Both the position numbers and the translations under genes were made by a program. The notes beneath the pieces were generated by a model that saw nothing but the letters and a program-made list of their open reading frames with translations, did no database searches and was not told the origin of the DNA. Shown here in pieces: positions 1-7,602 of a stretch of DNA of 32,447 nt; within the stretch, counting starts at the first letter, position 1, and each line of letters begins with the position of its first letter. The stretch is taken from assembly GCA_045534265.1 (NCBI GenBank), contig JAZSJH010000008.1, positions 1-32,447 of the forward strand, read 5' to 3'. The stretch is from CAKVLS01 sp045534265 (GTDB lineage Bacteria; Bacillota; Clostridia; Christensenellales; UBA1242).

Positions 1-521
1 TTACTATCCAAATTTCCAGTTGGCTCGTCACCCAAAATAATCTCTGTTTGCTTAACCAAAGCTCTAGCTATCGCTACTCTTTGCTTTTGACCGCCCGAAA
101 GTTCATTTGGTTTTCTCTTTTCAAAACCTTTCAAGCCTACTTTTTCCAAGATGTCTTCAACAACATCTTTTTCAACTTTTTGGTTTTGGAGTTTCAAACT
201 CAAAGCAACGTTATCATAAACCGAAAAGTCGTCCATAACGTTATACTCTTGGAAGATAAACCCAAGAAAAGTATTACGATATGCATCATAATCTTTTTGA
301 GTAAAGTCTTTGCTTGATTTTCCTCTAATGATTATTTCACCATTGTCTGGGGCATCAAGTCCACCTATAATATTAAGAAGAGTTGACTTACCGCTACCGC
401 TTTTGCCCAAGATAAAGACAAGGCCTTTGTCCGGAAATTTTATATTAATATTTTTTAGGGCGTTACAAGAACTACCCTTTTTACTTTTATATGTTTTGCT
501 TATTTTTTTTAATTCTAACAT
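1..521 (-). CDS. ABC transporter ATP-binding protein, MacB/LolD-like (3' end cut by window)
   Basis: This is the nucleotide-binding subunit of an ABC transporter, which would hydrolyse ATP at the inner face of the membrane to drive a partner permease. About 173 residues are present and the C-terminus lies outside the window. Visible motifs are Walker A GKSGSGKST (residues 39-47), a Q-loop (FIFQEYNVMDDFSVYDNV), the signature LSGGQKQRVAIARAL and Walker B EIILGDEPTGNLDS. The Q-loop style and the ending EPTGNLDS are typical of the MacB/LolD/FtsE group, which often serves lipoprotein export, peptide efflux or bacitracin-type resistance. The start is the ATG at 519-521 with AGAGG upstream. A terminator-like hairpin lies just before it, so it may be expressed separately from the upstream minus-strand run. 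The permease must lie beyond the window edge, so the substrate cannot be named. Confidence 0.93.
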   Translation of the reverse strand, partial: MLELKKISKTYKSKKGSSCNALKNINIKFPDKGLVFILGKSGSGKSTLLNIIGGLDAPDNGEIIIRGKSSKDFTQKDYDAYRNTFLGFIFQEYNVMDDFSVYDNVALSLKLQNQKVEKDVVEDILEKVGLKGFEKRKPNELSGGQKQRVAIARALVKQTEIILGDEPTGNLDS

Positions 522-537
522 TGATTTTTTTGCCTCT

Positions 538-573
538 TAAAAACAAACTGCCAAAATGTTTTTTTTGACAGTT
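538..573 (-). terminator. Intrinsic terminator after the LOG-family gene
   Basis: Read on the minus strand, AACTGTCAAAA pairs with TTTTGGCAGTT (11 pairs with one G-U) and is followed by TGTTTTT. It lies 10 bases past the LOG-family stop codon and just before the ABC gene. It probably ends the seven-gene minus run or reduces read-through into the ABC gene. Confidence 0.7.
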
Positions 574-582
574 AAAAATATA

Positions 583-1194
583 CTATTTTTCTCTTTTGTA
601 TTTAGGAATAAATCTATCAACAGCAGGGCGTTTTTTATAGTTTCTAATAATCTCTATTGCTTCATCAGCTGATGATACAACGTTTACAAGGTCATCAAAT
701 TCGCCTTTGTGGCAAAGACCTTCTTCTTCTTGAACTCTATAAAATTCGATAAGCTTATTATAAAAACCATCAATATTTACAAGGATAATTTCGTATGCGT
801 GTGGATATTGTCTGTTGATTTCAAAAAAGGTTGCAAACTCATGCAAAGTACCATTTGCTCCAGGCAAAACTACAAGTACGTCTGTGTTGTCAGCAAAGTT
901 TTTTAGTCTTGTATTAAGACATCTACTAGACAATCTGTCACCAATCATACCTTCTCTATAACTGTCAAAATATACGATACTAAGGTCTACAAGTTTTACC
1001 TTAGTGTTGTATTTAATAAACTCATTATATGTTGCACCCATTATACCCCTTTCGTTGCAGCCTTGAAGGTAAACATATTGCTTTTTGCCCAAATACTCAC
1101 CGATTATTCTTGCGGCTTCTGTAATTTTTGGATTTTTTGGATTTTTGCAGCCTGCCGCTACAAAAACTCTTACATCTACATCATCTTTTACCAT
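583..1194 (-). CDS. LOG-family (SLOG-fold) protein
   Basis: This 203-residue protein belongs to the LOG family, whose studied members remove the ribose-phosphate from nucleoside monophosphates (cytokinin riboside 5'-monophosphate phosphoribohydrolases). Related SLOG-fold proteins bind nucleotides. The Rossmann-like start (VFVAAGCKNP, GIMGA at 50-54) and the loop PGANGTLHE (111-119) match the family pattern PGGxGTxxE, with the second Gly changed to Ala and the Glu kept. Arg96 is kept, but the usual Arg-Lys pair reads Arg-Leu. The start ATG has GGAGAAAATAT upstream. It lies 15 bases after the helical unknown, which itself overlaps the DAC-like gene, so all three are probably co-translated. Activity on AMP-like nucleotides is inference. 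An older label for this family, lysine decarboxylase, is misleading. Confidence 0.85.
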   Translation of the reverse strand: MVKDDVDVRVFVAAGCKNPKNPKITEAARIIGEYLGKKQYVYLQGCNERGIMGATYNEFIKYNTKVKLVDLSIVYFDSYREGMIGDRLSSRCLNTRLKNFADNTDVLVVLPGANGTLHEFATFFEINRQYPHAYEIILVNIDGFYNKLIEFYRVQEEEGLCHKGEFDDLVNVVSSADEAIEIIRNYKKRPAVDRFIPKYKREK

Positions 1195-1209
1195 ATATAT
1201 TTTCTCCTT

Positions 1210-2475
1210 CTATTTGTTATATAATGATTTGCAAATTTTTCTTATTTCGTCTACTTCACCTTTTTTTGATAAAGTAATAATATTTCTTACTGTTTCGTCT
1301 GGAATATCCTCTTCGATATCTTCTATATATTCTCTAACAAGTTGACACCAGTTGTTGGCTGTTTTTTGGCTATAAAATAGCTTAATTAATATGTGAGCAT
1401 CTTTGAAATAATGTTTGAAAAAGTATACCCATTTGTCATTAGATATATTATAAAGAATATCTTTTGCTATGGTTTTTGCCTCTTCAAAATGCCCATAAGT
1501 ATTGCCAAGGTAAGCAAGAACAGCCGGAGATATTACGTTACGGCTAAACATTGCCGGAACATAAATATTATCTCTTATATTAAGCAGCGCACTTACTTCG
1601 CTACGGGTGTTGTTTAGACTAAAGTGGCAAGCTGTTGAGTCTTGACCATTGATGAATATATGTTTTACAAGTTTTACATCTGTGCTAAAATCTGGGATTT
1701 TGATATGACTGTGTATATCTTCCAAAATCTCTTGAACATAACTTGCTGTATCTGTCTTTTTAAGGTATAGCGACAAATATATCTTGTCAGACATAGATAG
1801 ATTTTCCCATAAAACAGGAATTAATAATTTGAAGTTGTGTACAAAAATATCATCATTTTTCTTCATCTCAAATAGCAGTACAAACAAAAGTCGCATAAGT
1901 ATAGTCTTTTCGTTGTCTGTTGTTCCTACCATTGTGATATATTCGTTACTTAGCGGTATTAACTTTTCTTTTGTAAGGATATCCAAAAGTTCAATCATAC
2001 TAGCAGAGAACTTTGAGTAATCTTTATAAAAAACATAGTTAAAACATCTTAGCAAATATTGAGAAACAAGTTCTTTTGACAAGTTTCCAACATTAAGTCT
2101 TCTGTTTTGGGCTTGCAAAAGTTCGGCAAGTTTGATTAAGTTTAGTCTGTCTTCTTGGTCGATAAGCCCAAGACGAGATGCCAAACTTAGTACAAATACG
2201 TCACTTATACCAAGAAGTGTTCCTTCGTCCATGACATATGCTAATTTATTAGCAAGCGTTTCGCCAGCAGAGTTAATAACTTGTCTTAACAAACTCATAC
2301 ATTTTTTGTATACAAATTCTAGGCAATATCTATAAAAACCAGATTCAAAAGATAGTATAATATACTCTTTTTCGTCATCTGTTAGGTTATGTGGGCAACC
2401 AAGTATTATTTCTTTGATATCGCCACTTAGGTCTTCGACATCTATACCTGTGTAATCAAATATTGTGTCTTTCAT
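1210..2475 (-). CDS. All-helical protein of unknown function, coupled to the DAC-like gene
   Basis: I do not recognise this 421-residue protein. By composition it is almost entirely helical and soluble. It has no signal peptide, no membrane segment, no Cys/His metal cluster and no Walker motif. An N-terminal part (about 1-130) is rich in amphipathic segments such as EFVYKKCMSLLRQVI. The middle and C-terminal parts resemble helical-repeat scaffolds, and the tail is acidic (EYIEDIEEDIPDE). Its ATG overlaps the stop of the DAC-like gene by one base (TAATG), which points to translational coupling and a shared role. The LOG-family gene follows after 15 bases. It could be a partner, a regulator or a substrate-binding subunit of the DAC-like protein; nothing in the sequence decides between these. 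Confidence 0.8.
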   Translation of the reverse strand: MKDTIFDYTGIDVEDLSGDIKEIILGCPHNLTDDEKEYIILSFESGFYRYCLEFVYKKCMSLLRQVINSAGETLANKLAYVMDEGTLLGISDVFVLSLASRLGLIDQEDRLNLIKLAELLQAQNRRLNVGNLSKELVSQYLLRCFNYVFYKDYSKFSASMIELLDILTKEKLIPLSNEYITMVGTTDNEKTILMRLLFVLLFEMKKNDDIFVHNFKLLIPVLWENLSMSDKIYLSLYLKKTDTASYVQEILEDIHSHIKIPDFSTDVKLVKHIFINGQDSTACHFSLNNTRSEVSALLNIRDNIYVPAMFSRNVISPAVLAYLGNTYGHFEEAKTIAKDILYNISNDKWVYFFKHYFKDAHILIKLFYSQKTANNWCQLVREYIEDIEEDIPDETVRNIITLSKKGEVDEIRKICKSLYNK

Positions 2476-3512
2476 TATTTTACAACCTCTTCATAGAAGG
2501 TCTCGCCGTCTTGAGATTGAAAGTATACTCCCACAATTTTCTTTACTTTTGAATTAATGATTGTGTATGCAGCTCTTTTTCTTGCGCCGCCTACAACGTT
2601 GGTTAACTTATTGTTGCTAGTGATAAATACGTTATAAGCTCTTATTCTACCAGCATTATCAACAATTGTTATACCATCATAGTTTAGCATAGCTATAAAT
2701 AGTTCTGCTATGTTTGTAAGCTTAGACTCCGAATAACTCTTTGTCTGTAAAAACATCTTTGAAAACTCAATTGGTGTTTCTAGCCAAATACCATCTCCAA
2801 AGTAACCTTTGTCTACATAGTCTTTGTCAACGATAACGCATATTGCACCGTGGATATCGTTAAAAGCTTTTTTGAAGATGTTTGCATAAAGAGTCTTTAT
2901 TTCGTTTAGCTTTTTCTTTGTTGTTTTTAGCTTTGACAAGCTTGCATTAACAAATCGGTTAACAACACCTTCACGGTTGACATAGCTTAGGTCATTTAGT
3001 GAAAAGTTAATTACAGATTCGCTACCTTTTATGCCTTTTAGAAGGATTGCAAAAGAGCTCATAACATCTAGGGTTATTAGGTGTAATTTATCTTTATTTT
3101 CGGCTAAAGCTTCGCTTGAGTACACAAGGTCGCCAAAGTTTTGCTCTTTGATGCTGTTAAATGTCTTTGCTATGCCATAGGTTATTTTGTTTTCTTTTAT
3201 TTCGATAAAGACAGTCCAGTCAATATCGCAAAAACCCATAAGTGCTTTCATACGAGAGTTAAATTGAGATTCGTCTTGATCAAAAAATAGTGGAAGCTTG
3301 TAGCTTGTAGGAATATTTTTGATAACAGTGTCTATGTTGTTTGTGATAAGTACACTTGGACGAATTTTGTGGCCTTCTTCTTCGTAGTTACAGAACTTAT
3401 ACAAGAAATTCATAACATATGTTACAAATTTTTCTGGCATTGAAGGGAATTCTTTACATACAAGTTTTACAACCAATTCCTTCGCATCTGTATAAAATAT
3501 ATTCTCCACCAT
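2475..3512 (-). CDS. Protein with C-terminal DAC (diadenylate cyclase-like) domain
   Basis: This 345-residue protein appears to pair an N-terminal sensor-like region (about 1-190) with a C-terminal DAC fold (about 205-345). DAC domains of CdaA and DisA join two ATP into cyclic di-AMP. The match follows the family order: HGAICVIVDK (221-230, like the IGALLTIER strand), GYFGDGIWLETPIEFSKMF, then LNYDGITIVDNAGRIRAYNV with D279-G280-I281 in place of Asp-Gly-Ala. GGARKRAAYTI follows, with R311-K312-R313 in place of the Arg-His-Arg motif, and then IVGVYFQSQDGETF, like the closing strand. No membrane segment is seen. The layout recalls the DACN-DAC proteins described in comparative genomics. The altered His may weaken or change activity, so a sensor or a cyclase with another product is possible. 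The start has AGGAGAGAAGAAAA upstream, and the 3' end overlaps the helical gene. Confidence 0.72.
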   Translation of the reverse strand: MVENIFYTDAKELVVKLVCKEFPSMPEKFVTYVMNFLYKFCNYEEEGHKIRPSVLITNNIDTVIKNIPTSYKLPLFFDQDESQFNSRMKALMGFCDIDWTVFIEIKENKITYGIAKTFNSIKEQNFGDLVYSSEALAENKDKLHLITLDVMSSFAILLKGIKGSESVINFSLNDLSYVNREGVVNRFVNASLSKLKTTKKKLNEIKTLYANIFKKAFNDIHGAICVIVDKDYVDKGYFGDGIWLETPIEFSKMFLQTKSYSESKLTNIAELFIAMLNYDGITIVDNAGRIRAYNVFITSNNKLTNVVGGARKRAAYTIINSKVKKIVGVYFQSQDGETFYEEVVK

Positions 3513-3534
3513 TTTTCTTCTCTCCTTTGTTAGT

Positions 3535-4860
3535 CTAATCTTCTAATTTTTTCTTTTGTTTGTTTTGTTTCTTTCTTTGATTATATTTTTTTATTATTTC
3601 AGTTTTTTTGCCGACAGGTCTTTTCTTTTTAGGAACCTTTTTTAGCGCGGCTTTATATTCTTCTTTGTCTTTTTCTAGCTTTTCTTTATCAGCAATAGCT
3701 TTTTTGTATTTTTCGATTACATATTCATATCTTTCGTAAGCTTCGTCAACTTTTTGCTCCCAAGTACGATACAACTCTTTGTGAGCAGTTTCGCAAACTT
3801 GTTGATACTTTTCTTCATCACTCAAAACCTCTGCAATTTTGTTTGCAAAGCCCTCGACTGTTGGCTCAGAGATATAGCCGTTGTGATCGTTTACAACACC
3901 TGCAGTGGCTGCTATGCCGTCAATAAGTACTGTTGGAGTGTGTTGTGATGCACCTTCGTATTTTACAAGACCATCTGTATCATATACTGATGGGAACAAA
4001 ACAAGTTTTGCTGCTGCATAGTGTTGAGCTAAAGTCTTTCTATCCATTATGCCAATATATGAAACTTTGTCTTCTATACCTAGTTCTTTGACGTGTTCTT
4101 TTAGTGTTTCCAAATCCATACCAATACCTGCATAGACCATTCTAAAATCAACGCCTTTGTCTTTCAAAACCTTTAGGCTGTCGGCTATCATTAGGATATT
4201 TTTCATAACTATCATTCTGCCAACAAACAAAAACATAGGAACATCTTTTGGTATGTTGTGCATTTTGTAGATAGTATCAATAGCTTCTTGTTTATCAACA
4301 GGTAACATTTCTGTACCAGATTTCATTACGTGAGATTTTTTTCTATAGCCATAGTCTTTCAAAATCTTTTGAGTGTTTTCGTTAACTGCCCAAACTTCGT
4401 CACAACTATTAAATGTGCTCATTACGTTTTTCAAAAGCGCATTGGTCAAAAGTTCTGACCTTGTAGCTCTCATAAAGTCTTGTTTGAACTGGCTATGCAT
4501 AGTAGCAACTACAGGGATATTTTTCTCTCTTGCTACCTCAACACCCATTTTGCCGATATTAAAAGGTGAATGGATATGTACAATATCAATATCACGGTTT
4601 TTCATTTGTTTTAGGAATTTTGCATCTAGTTTTGGTGTGGCATAGTCATAACCAATAAGTGGAACTTTGACTGCCATACATCTTACTACTTCGTATTCTT
4701 GTTCGTCTTTGTAGCCCTTTCTCTTTGGTCCTACAACAAAAACATTTGCTTTTTTATTAAGTATTCTGGCATATTGATTAACAACTGTAATAACGCCATC
4801 TGTTGCAGGATAAAAAGCATCTGTAAATAATGCTATATTTAATTTCTTTTTATCGTCCAT
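3535..4860 (-). CDS. GT4-family glycosyltransferase, diacylglycerol glucosyltransferase-like
   Basis: This 441-residue GT-B enzyme of family GT4 would transfer a sugar from a nucleotide donor to a lipid or glycan at the cytoplasmic membrane face. The N-terminal acceptor domain starts IALFTDAFYPATDGVITVV, and HIHSPFNIGKMG follows the pattern of lipid glucosyltransferases. The donor domain carries FVGRMIVMKN and the stretch DTDGLVKYEGAS with Glu302 at the second Glu of the EX7E motif; the first Glu reads as Asp. The last 60 or so residues are extremely Lys-rich (KKRPVGKKTEIIKKYNQRKK), a likely anchor to anionic lipids. The closest known roles are 1,2-diacylglycerol 3-glucosyltransferase and related enzymes of glycolipid and lipoteichoic-acid anchor synthesis. 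The exact acceptor is not determinable. It is 11 bases after the methyltransferase-like gene in the same operon. Confidence 0.88.
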   Translation of the reverse strand: MDDKKKLNIALFTDAFYPATDGVITVVNQYARILNKKANVFVVGPKRKGYKDEQEYEVVRCMAVKVPLIGYDYATPKLDAKFLKQMKNRDIDIVHIHSPFNIGKMGVEVAREKNIPVVATMHSQFKQDFMRATRSELLTNALLKNVMSTFNSCDEVWAVNENTQKILKDYGYRKKSHVMKSGTEMLPVDKQEAIDTIYKMHNIPKDVPMFLFVGRMIVMKNILMIADSLKVLKDKGVDFRMVYAGIGMDLETLKEHVKELGIEDKVSYIGIMDRKTLAQHYAAAKLVLFPSVYDTDGLVKYEGASQHTPTVLIDGIAATAGVVNDHNGYISEPTVEGFANKIAEVLSDEEKYQQVCETAHKELYRTWEQKVDEAYERYEYVIEKYKKAIADKEKLEKDKEEYKAALKKVPKKKRPVGKKTEIIKKYNQRKKQNKQKKKLED

Positions 4861-4871
4861 TTTGTCTCCAA

Positions 4872-5420
4872 TTATTTTTCAAATAAATATGCCACGTCAT
4901 TTTGTCCTTCAAAATGATATAGGCTGTCGTAACTTACAGTTCCGGCTTTTGCGGTTTTGATTAGTTTGTAACCATTTGCAATACCATAGTTTATGATATC
5001 AAAACTCTTAATATTAGGGTTGTTTAGGTTTTCAACAATCAAAAGGTATTTTGTATAAAGCGAAAATACGCCTTTTTTCATATCTTCTAGAGTGTGACCT
5101 CTGTCTATGCCACGGCTGATTGCAAGGTGAGCTACCGCAAGGTCATATTGTCTATTTATCTTTTGGGTAGTGATGTCAGCTTTTACTACTTCCCAGTTGC
5201 TAGCCTTTACGGCTTTTTTCATTTGCTTTATTCCAAGTACGGTTGGGATTTCGATAATAGCGTCAACAGTAGCGTCTGGATATGTTTTTGTAATGTTATA
5301 CAAGCTTGTTCTGCCGCTGCCAATATCTGCAATAAAATCTATCTTTTGAGACCTTATCAAACTAAAAATTTCTTTGAATAGTTTGCTATGTTCAGGTCTT
5401 GGTGTATAACTTCTAAACAT
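4872..5420 (-). CDS. SAM-dependent methyltransferase-like protein
   Basis: This small 182-residue protein has a class I SAM-binding Rossmann start. The segment FIADIGSGRTSLYNI (glycine loop ADIGSG at 31-36) matches motif I, and the acidic strand end DAIIEIP follows. A later strand, YDLAVAHLAIS, sits where motif IV would be, but there is no NPPY or DPP catalytic motif, so the substrate is unclear and the protein may only bind the cofactor. It starts 3 bases after the SDR stop with AAGGAGTAAGAG upstream, so it is part of the same transcript. The methyltransferase-like call rests on motif I and length, and on no closer family match. Confidence 0.6.
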   Translation of the reverse strand: MFRSYTPRPEHSKLFKEIFSLIRSQKIDFIADIGSGRTSLYNITKTYPDATVDAIIEIPTVLGIKQMKKAVKASNWEVVKADITTQKINRQYDLAVAHLAISRGIDRGHTLEDMKKGVFSLYTKYLLIVENLNNPNIKSFDIINYGIANGYKLIKTAKAGTVSYDSLYHFEGQNDVAYLFEK

Positions 5421-5423
5421 CTC

Positions 5424-6230
5424 TTACTCCTTTGTCTTTACTTTTCTAAATCCACCAAAGTACTTGTACAAAAAGCTGTGTAAGCATCTTGTTGGTAAAA
5501 TCTTCTTCATAAAATAGAAGAACTTGTACTTGCCACCAACTATAACCAGTGGTTTTGGATTTTTCTTATTTGCTATTTTCAAAACTTTTTTGCCTACAAC
5601 ATCTGGACTCATACGCTTGTCTTCTTTGCTATCAATGTTTTCGGCTGCATTTTTTATTCTGTCGCCATAGCGTTCGTTTGTTTCAGTTACTTTTACTCTG
5701 TTTTTTGTAAAGTTAGTCTTTACGTCCCCCGGGCATACCGCAACTACATTAATTCCAAGTGGTTTTACTTCCATAGCGGTAGCAAAGCTTAGGCTATTAA
5801 CAGCTGCTTTTGACGCGCAGTATAGCGACCTAAAAGGTAGCGGAAATAACGCACAAGCCGAACTCATATTGATAATTTTGCTATCTTTATTCATATATGG
5901 GATAGCGTGTTTTAAGCAGTTTAGCACGCCAAAGTAATTTACATCAAAAATACTTTGTGCTTCGCCGCTATCAATAAGCTCAACAGCGCCCGATACTCCG
6001 TAACCTGCATTGTTGATTAGGATATCAAAAGCCCCAAACTTATTGTAAATTTTTTCAAACACATCATGAACCATAGGCTCTATTGACACGTCACACATAT
6101 AAAAGTTTTGCGAATGGTTGTTATTTTTTCGGCTCATAACAATAACTGTGTCGCCGTTGTTTATAAATTCTTTTGCACAAGCTTCGCCAATACCGCTAGT
6201 TCCGCCTGTGATAACTACTACTCTTCCCAT
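5424..6230 (-). CDS. Short-chain dehydrogenase/reductase (SDR)
   Basis: This 268-residue classical SDR oxidoreductase would use NAD(P)H to reduce or oxidise a hydroxyl/keto substrate. It has the dinucleotide loop TGGTSGIG (8-15), the NNAG motif (73-76), the catalytic Ser in NMSSACALF (123-124) and the YCASK pair Tyr137/Lys141. PGDVKTNF follows as in the family. The basic, aromatic C-terminal tail (about 235-268, FFYFMKKILPTRCLHSFLYKYFGG) looks membrane-associated and resembles SDRs acting on lipid substrates. That fits the downstream lipid-type glycosyltransferase, but the substrate is inference. It is the first gene of the long minus-strand run, with TTAGGAG before the ATG. Confidence 0.93.
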   Translation of the reverse strand: MGRVVVITGGTSGIGEACAKEFINNGDTVIVMSRKNNNHSQNFYMCDVSIEPMVHDVFEKIYNKFGAFDILINNAGYGVSGAVELIDSGEAQSIFDVNYFGVLNCLKHAIPYMNKDSKIINMSSACALFPLPFRSLYCASKAAVNSLSFATAMEVKPLGINVVAVCPGDVKTNFTKNRVKVTETNERYGDRIKNAAENIDSKEDKRMSPDVVGKKVLKIANKKNPKPLVIVGGKYKFFYFMKKILPTRCLHSFLYKYFGGFRKVKTKE

Positions 6231-6258
6231 AAAAATCTCCTAATTTTGCCAGCACCTG

Positions 6259-6310
6259 ATTTGTGTGGATATTTTAGTACAATTTTAGTTTATAACTTAT
6301 CAATTTTTTT
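6259..6310 (-). promoter_or_regulatory. Candidate promoter region of the SDR-to-LOG operon
   Basis: On the minus strand there are overlapping sigma-A-like boxes: TTGATA about 18 bases before TACTAA, and TTGCAA 15 bases before TATAAA. Neither spacing is ideal, so the exact promoter is uncertain. The rest of 6311-6371 is AT-rich DNA with no feature I can support. Confidence 0.35.
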
Positions 6311-6371
6311 TGCAACTAAATAAATATATTATTATATATATTTTTATAAAATTAATATTAATATTAAACTT

Positions 6372-6400
6372 TTGTGGATATGTGAACTAAACTTTATAAA
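6372..6400 (+). promoter_or_regulatory. Promoter of the small zinc-ribbon gene
   Basis: TTGTGG and TATAAA are separated by 17 bases. The start of transcription would be near 6407, giving a leader of about 110 bases. That leader contains an AACAAGA/TCTTGTT hairpin (about 6473-6497) just before the AAGGAGGG ribosome binding site. Confidence 0.5.
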
Positions 6401-6516
6401 GATTAAAAAATTGCCAAAAATCGCCAAAAAACATTGAGTATAAAACCACAAACCTTGCCCATACTAAAATCAACAAGAGGTTATTAGATTTCTTGTTAAA
6501 ATAAAGGAGGGAAAAT

Positions 6517-6657
6517 ATGTCTGCAATCGTAACAGGCGAAAAGCCAGGAAGTGGTTGTTATCATTGCCGCAACTGCGGTCAAAGAATTGACCTAGGTGCG
6601 TATGATAAAATGCCACCTTGTCCAAGATGTGGCAATACTACTTTTAATAAAAGATAG
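6517..6657 (+). CDS. Small zinc-ribbon protein (46 aa)
   Basis: This 46-residue protein has two CxxC knuckles: CYHCRNCG, in which C17 and C20 form the first pair, and CPRCG near residue 35. A YDKMPPCPRCG stretch between them is typical of the small rubredoxin-like zinc-ribbon proteins common in clostridia. It is expected to bind one zinc or iron ion; its role is unknown. The reading frame is supported by an excellent ribosome binding site (AAGGAGGG, 5 bases before ATG), a promoter at 6372 and an intrinsic terminator immediately after the TAG stop, so this is a stand-alone gene. It could be a rubredoxin-like electron carrier or a nucleic-acid-binding ribbon. Confidence 0.85.
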   Translation: MSAIVTGEKPGSGCYHCRNCGQRIDLGAYDKMPPCPRCGNTTFNKR

Positions 6658-6671
6658 ATAATATTTTGCCA

Positions 6672-6715
6672 AAAAAATAACCCAAACAGCATCAGCTTTT
6701 GGGTTGTTTTTTATT
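6672..6715. terminator. Bidirectional terminator
   Basis: The stem AACCCAAA (6679-6686) pairs with TTTGGGTT (6698-6705). It is flanked by A-rich sequence on the left and GTTTTTTATTTT on the right. It can end the zinc-ribbon transcript on plus and the converging pseudouridine synthase transcript on minus. Confidence 0.85.
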
Positions 6716-6725
6716 TTGTATATTT

Positions 6726-7571
6726 TTATATAGTTTTGTCCACCTTATTTAGCCAAGTTGGAGTTATTTCAAATACTTTTTCGTTAAGATATGCAAGCGG
6801 GCTGTTTTTGTCAAAGCTAAAAGTTAGCTTACTTGCAGTCAAACACTGCCTTTTTAGTTTCAAAGCTTTGTTCAAGTCATTATCTCCATACTTTTCGTCA
6901 CCAATAATCGGCATATTAAGGTAACTTAGCGTTGCTCTTATCTGGTGTGTTCTGCCCGTTGGGATTTCGACATTTACAAGACTTGTTGTGTTAAAACCTT
7001 GATTTTTGTAAATATGCGTTTCAATATCTTTTGTGTTTGGTTTTTTGGTGTCATAAATATACACCCTTGCCTTCTTTGCATCTTTGAAAAGATAGCCTTT
7101 GAAAATAATTTTGTCTTTATGCAAATTGCCTTTTATCCAAGCAGTGTAAACCTTGTGGATATTTTTACTTATAAAACCATCTTTTAGTAAGTTCTCAACA
7201 GCTGGAGTTTTTGCAAAGATAACAAGCCCTTCTGTATTTAGGTCTAGCCTGTGAACTGCAATATACCCGCTACCTAGTTTTGTCTCAAGGCTATCTTCAC
7301 CCACAACTTCTATTCCAGTTGGTTTATTTATTATCGCAAGCTTATCATCTTCGTACACAATGTCTATTGGTTTTTCCAAGCTATCAAAATCAAAATACAC
7401 CGCTATTTTGTCCCCAGGATAAACTTTGACATTAGCACCAATACGCTTGTCGTTTACTTTTATATCTTTTTTTCTAAAAAGCTTGTTAACAACCCCAAAG
7501 CTAAGCATAGGGAATTTACTATTTAAGCTTTTTACAATATTCTGCTCTTTTGTTTCTGTATATTCTCTCAT
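6726..7571 (-). CDS. RluA-family pseudouridine synthase with S4 domain
   Basis: This 281-residue RNA pseudouridine synthase isomerises uridine to pseudouridine in rRNA or tRNA. The first 60 residues form an S4-like RNA-binding region (FRKKDIKVNDKRIGANVKVYPGD). The catalytic domain carries IVYEDDKLAIINKPTGI and the motif HRLDLNTEGLVIF with catalytic Asp110. The later block PTGRTHQIRATL is the usual RluA motif III. The length and S4 domain fit the RluD/YlyB-like group, though the modified site cannot be read from sequence. It follows the SPOR-like gene by 31 bases on the same strand, with a poor ribosome binding site before its ATG. Confidence 0.92.
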   Translation of the reverse strand: MREYTETKEQNIVKSLNSKFPMLSFGVVNKLFRKKDIKVNDKRIGANVKVYPGDKIAVYFDFDSLEKPIDIVYEDDKLAIINKPTGIEVVGEDSLETKLGSGYIAVHRLDLNTEGLVIFAKTPAVENLLKDGFISKNIHKVYTAWIKGNLHKDKIIFKGYLFKDAKKARVYIYDTKKPNTKDIETHIYKNQGFNTTSLVNVEIPTGRTHQIRATLSYLNMPIIGDEKYGDNDLNKALKLKRQCLTASKLTFSFDKNSPLAYLNEKVFEITPTWLNKVDKTI

Positions 7572-7602
7572 ACTTGCATTTTAACAATTTTGCTGCAAAA
7601 AA

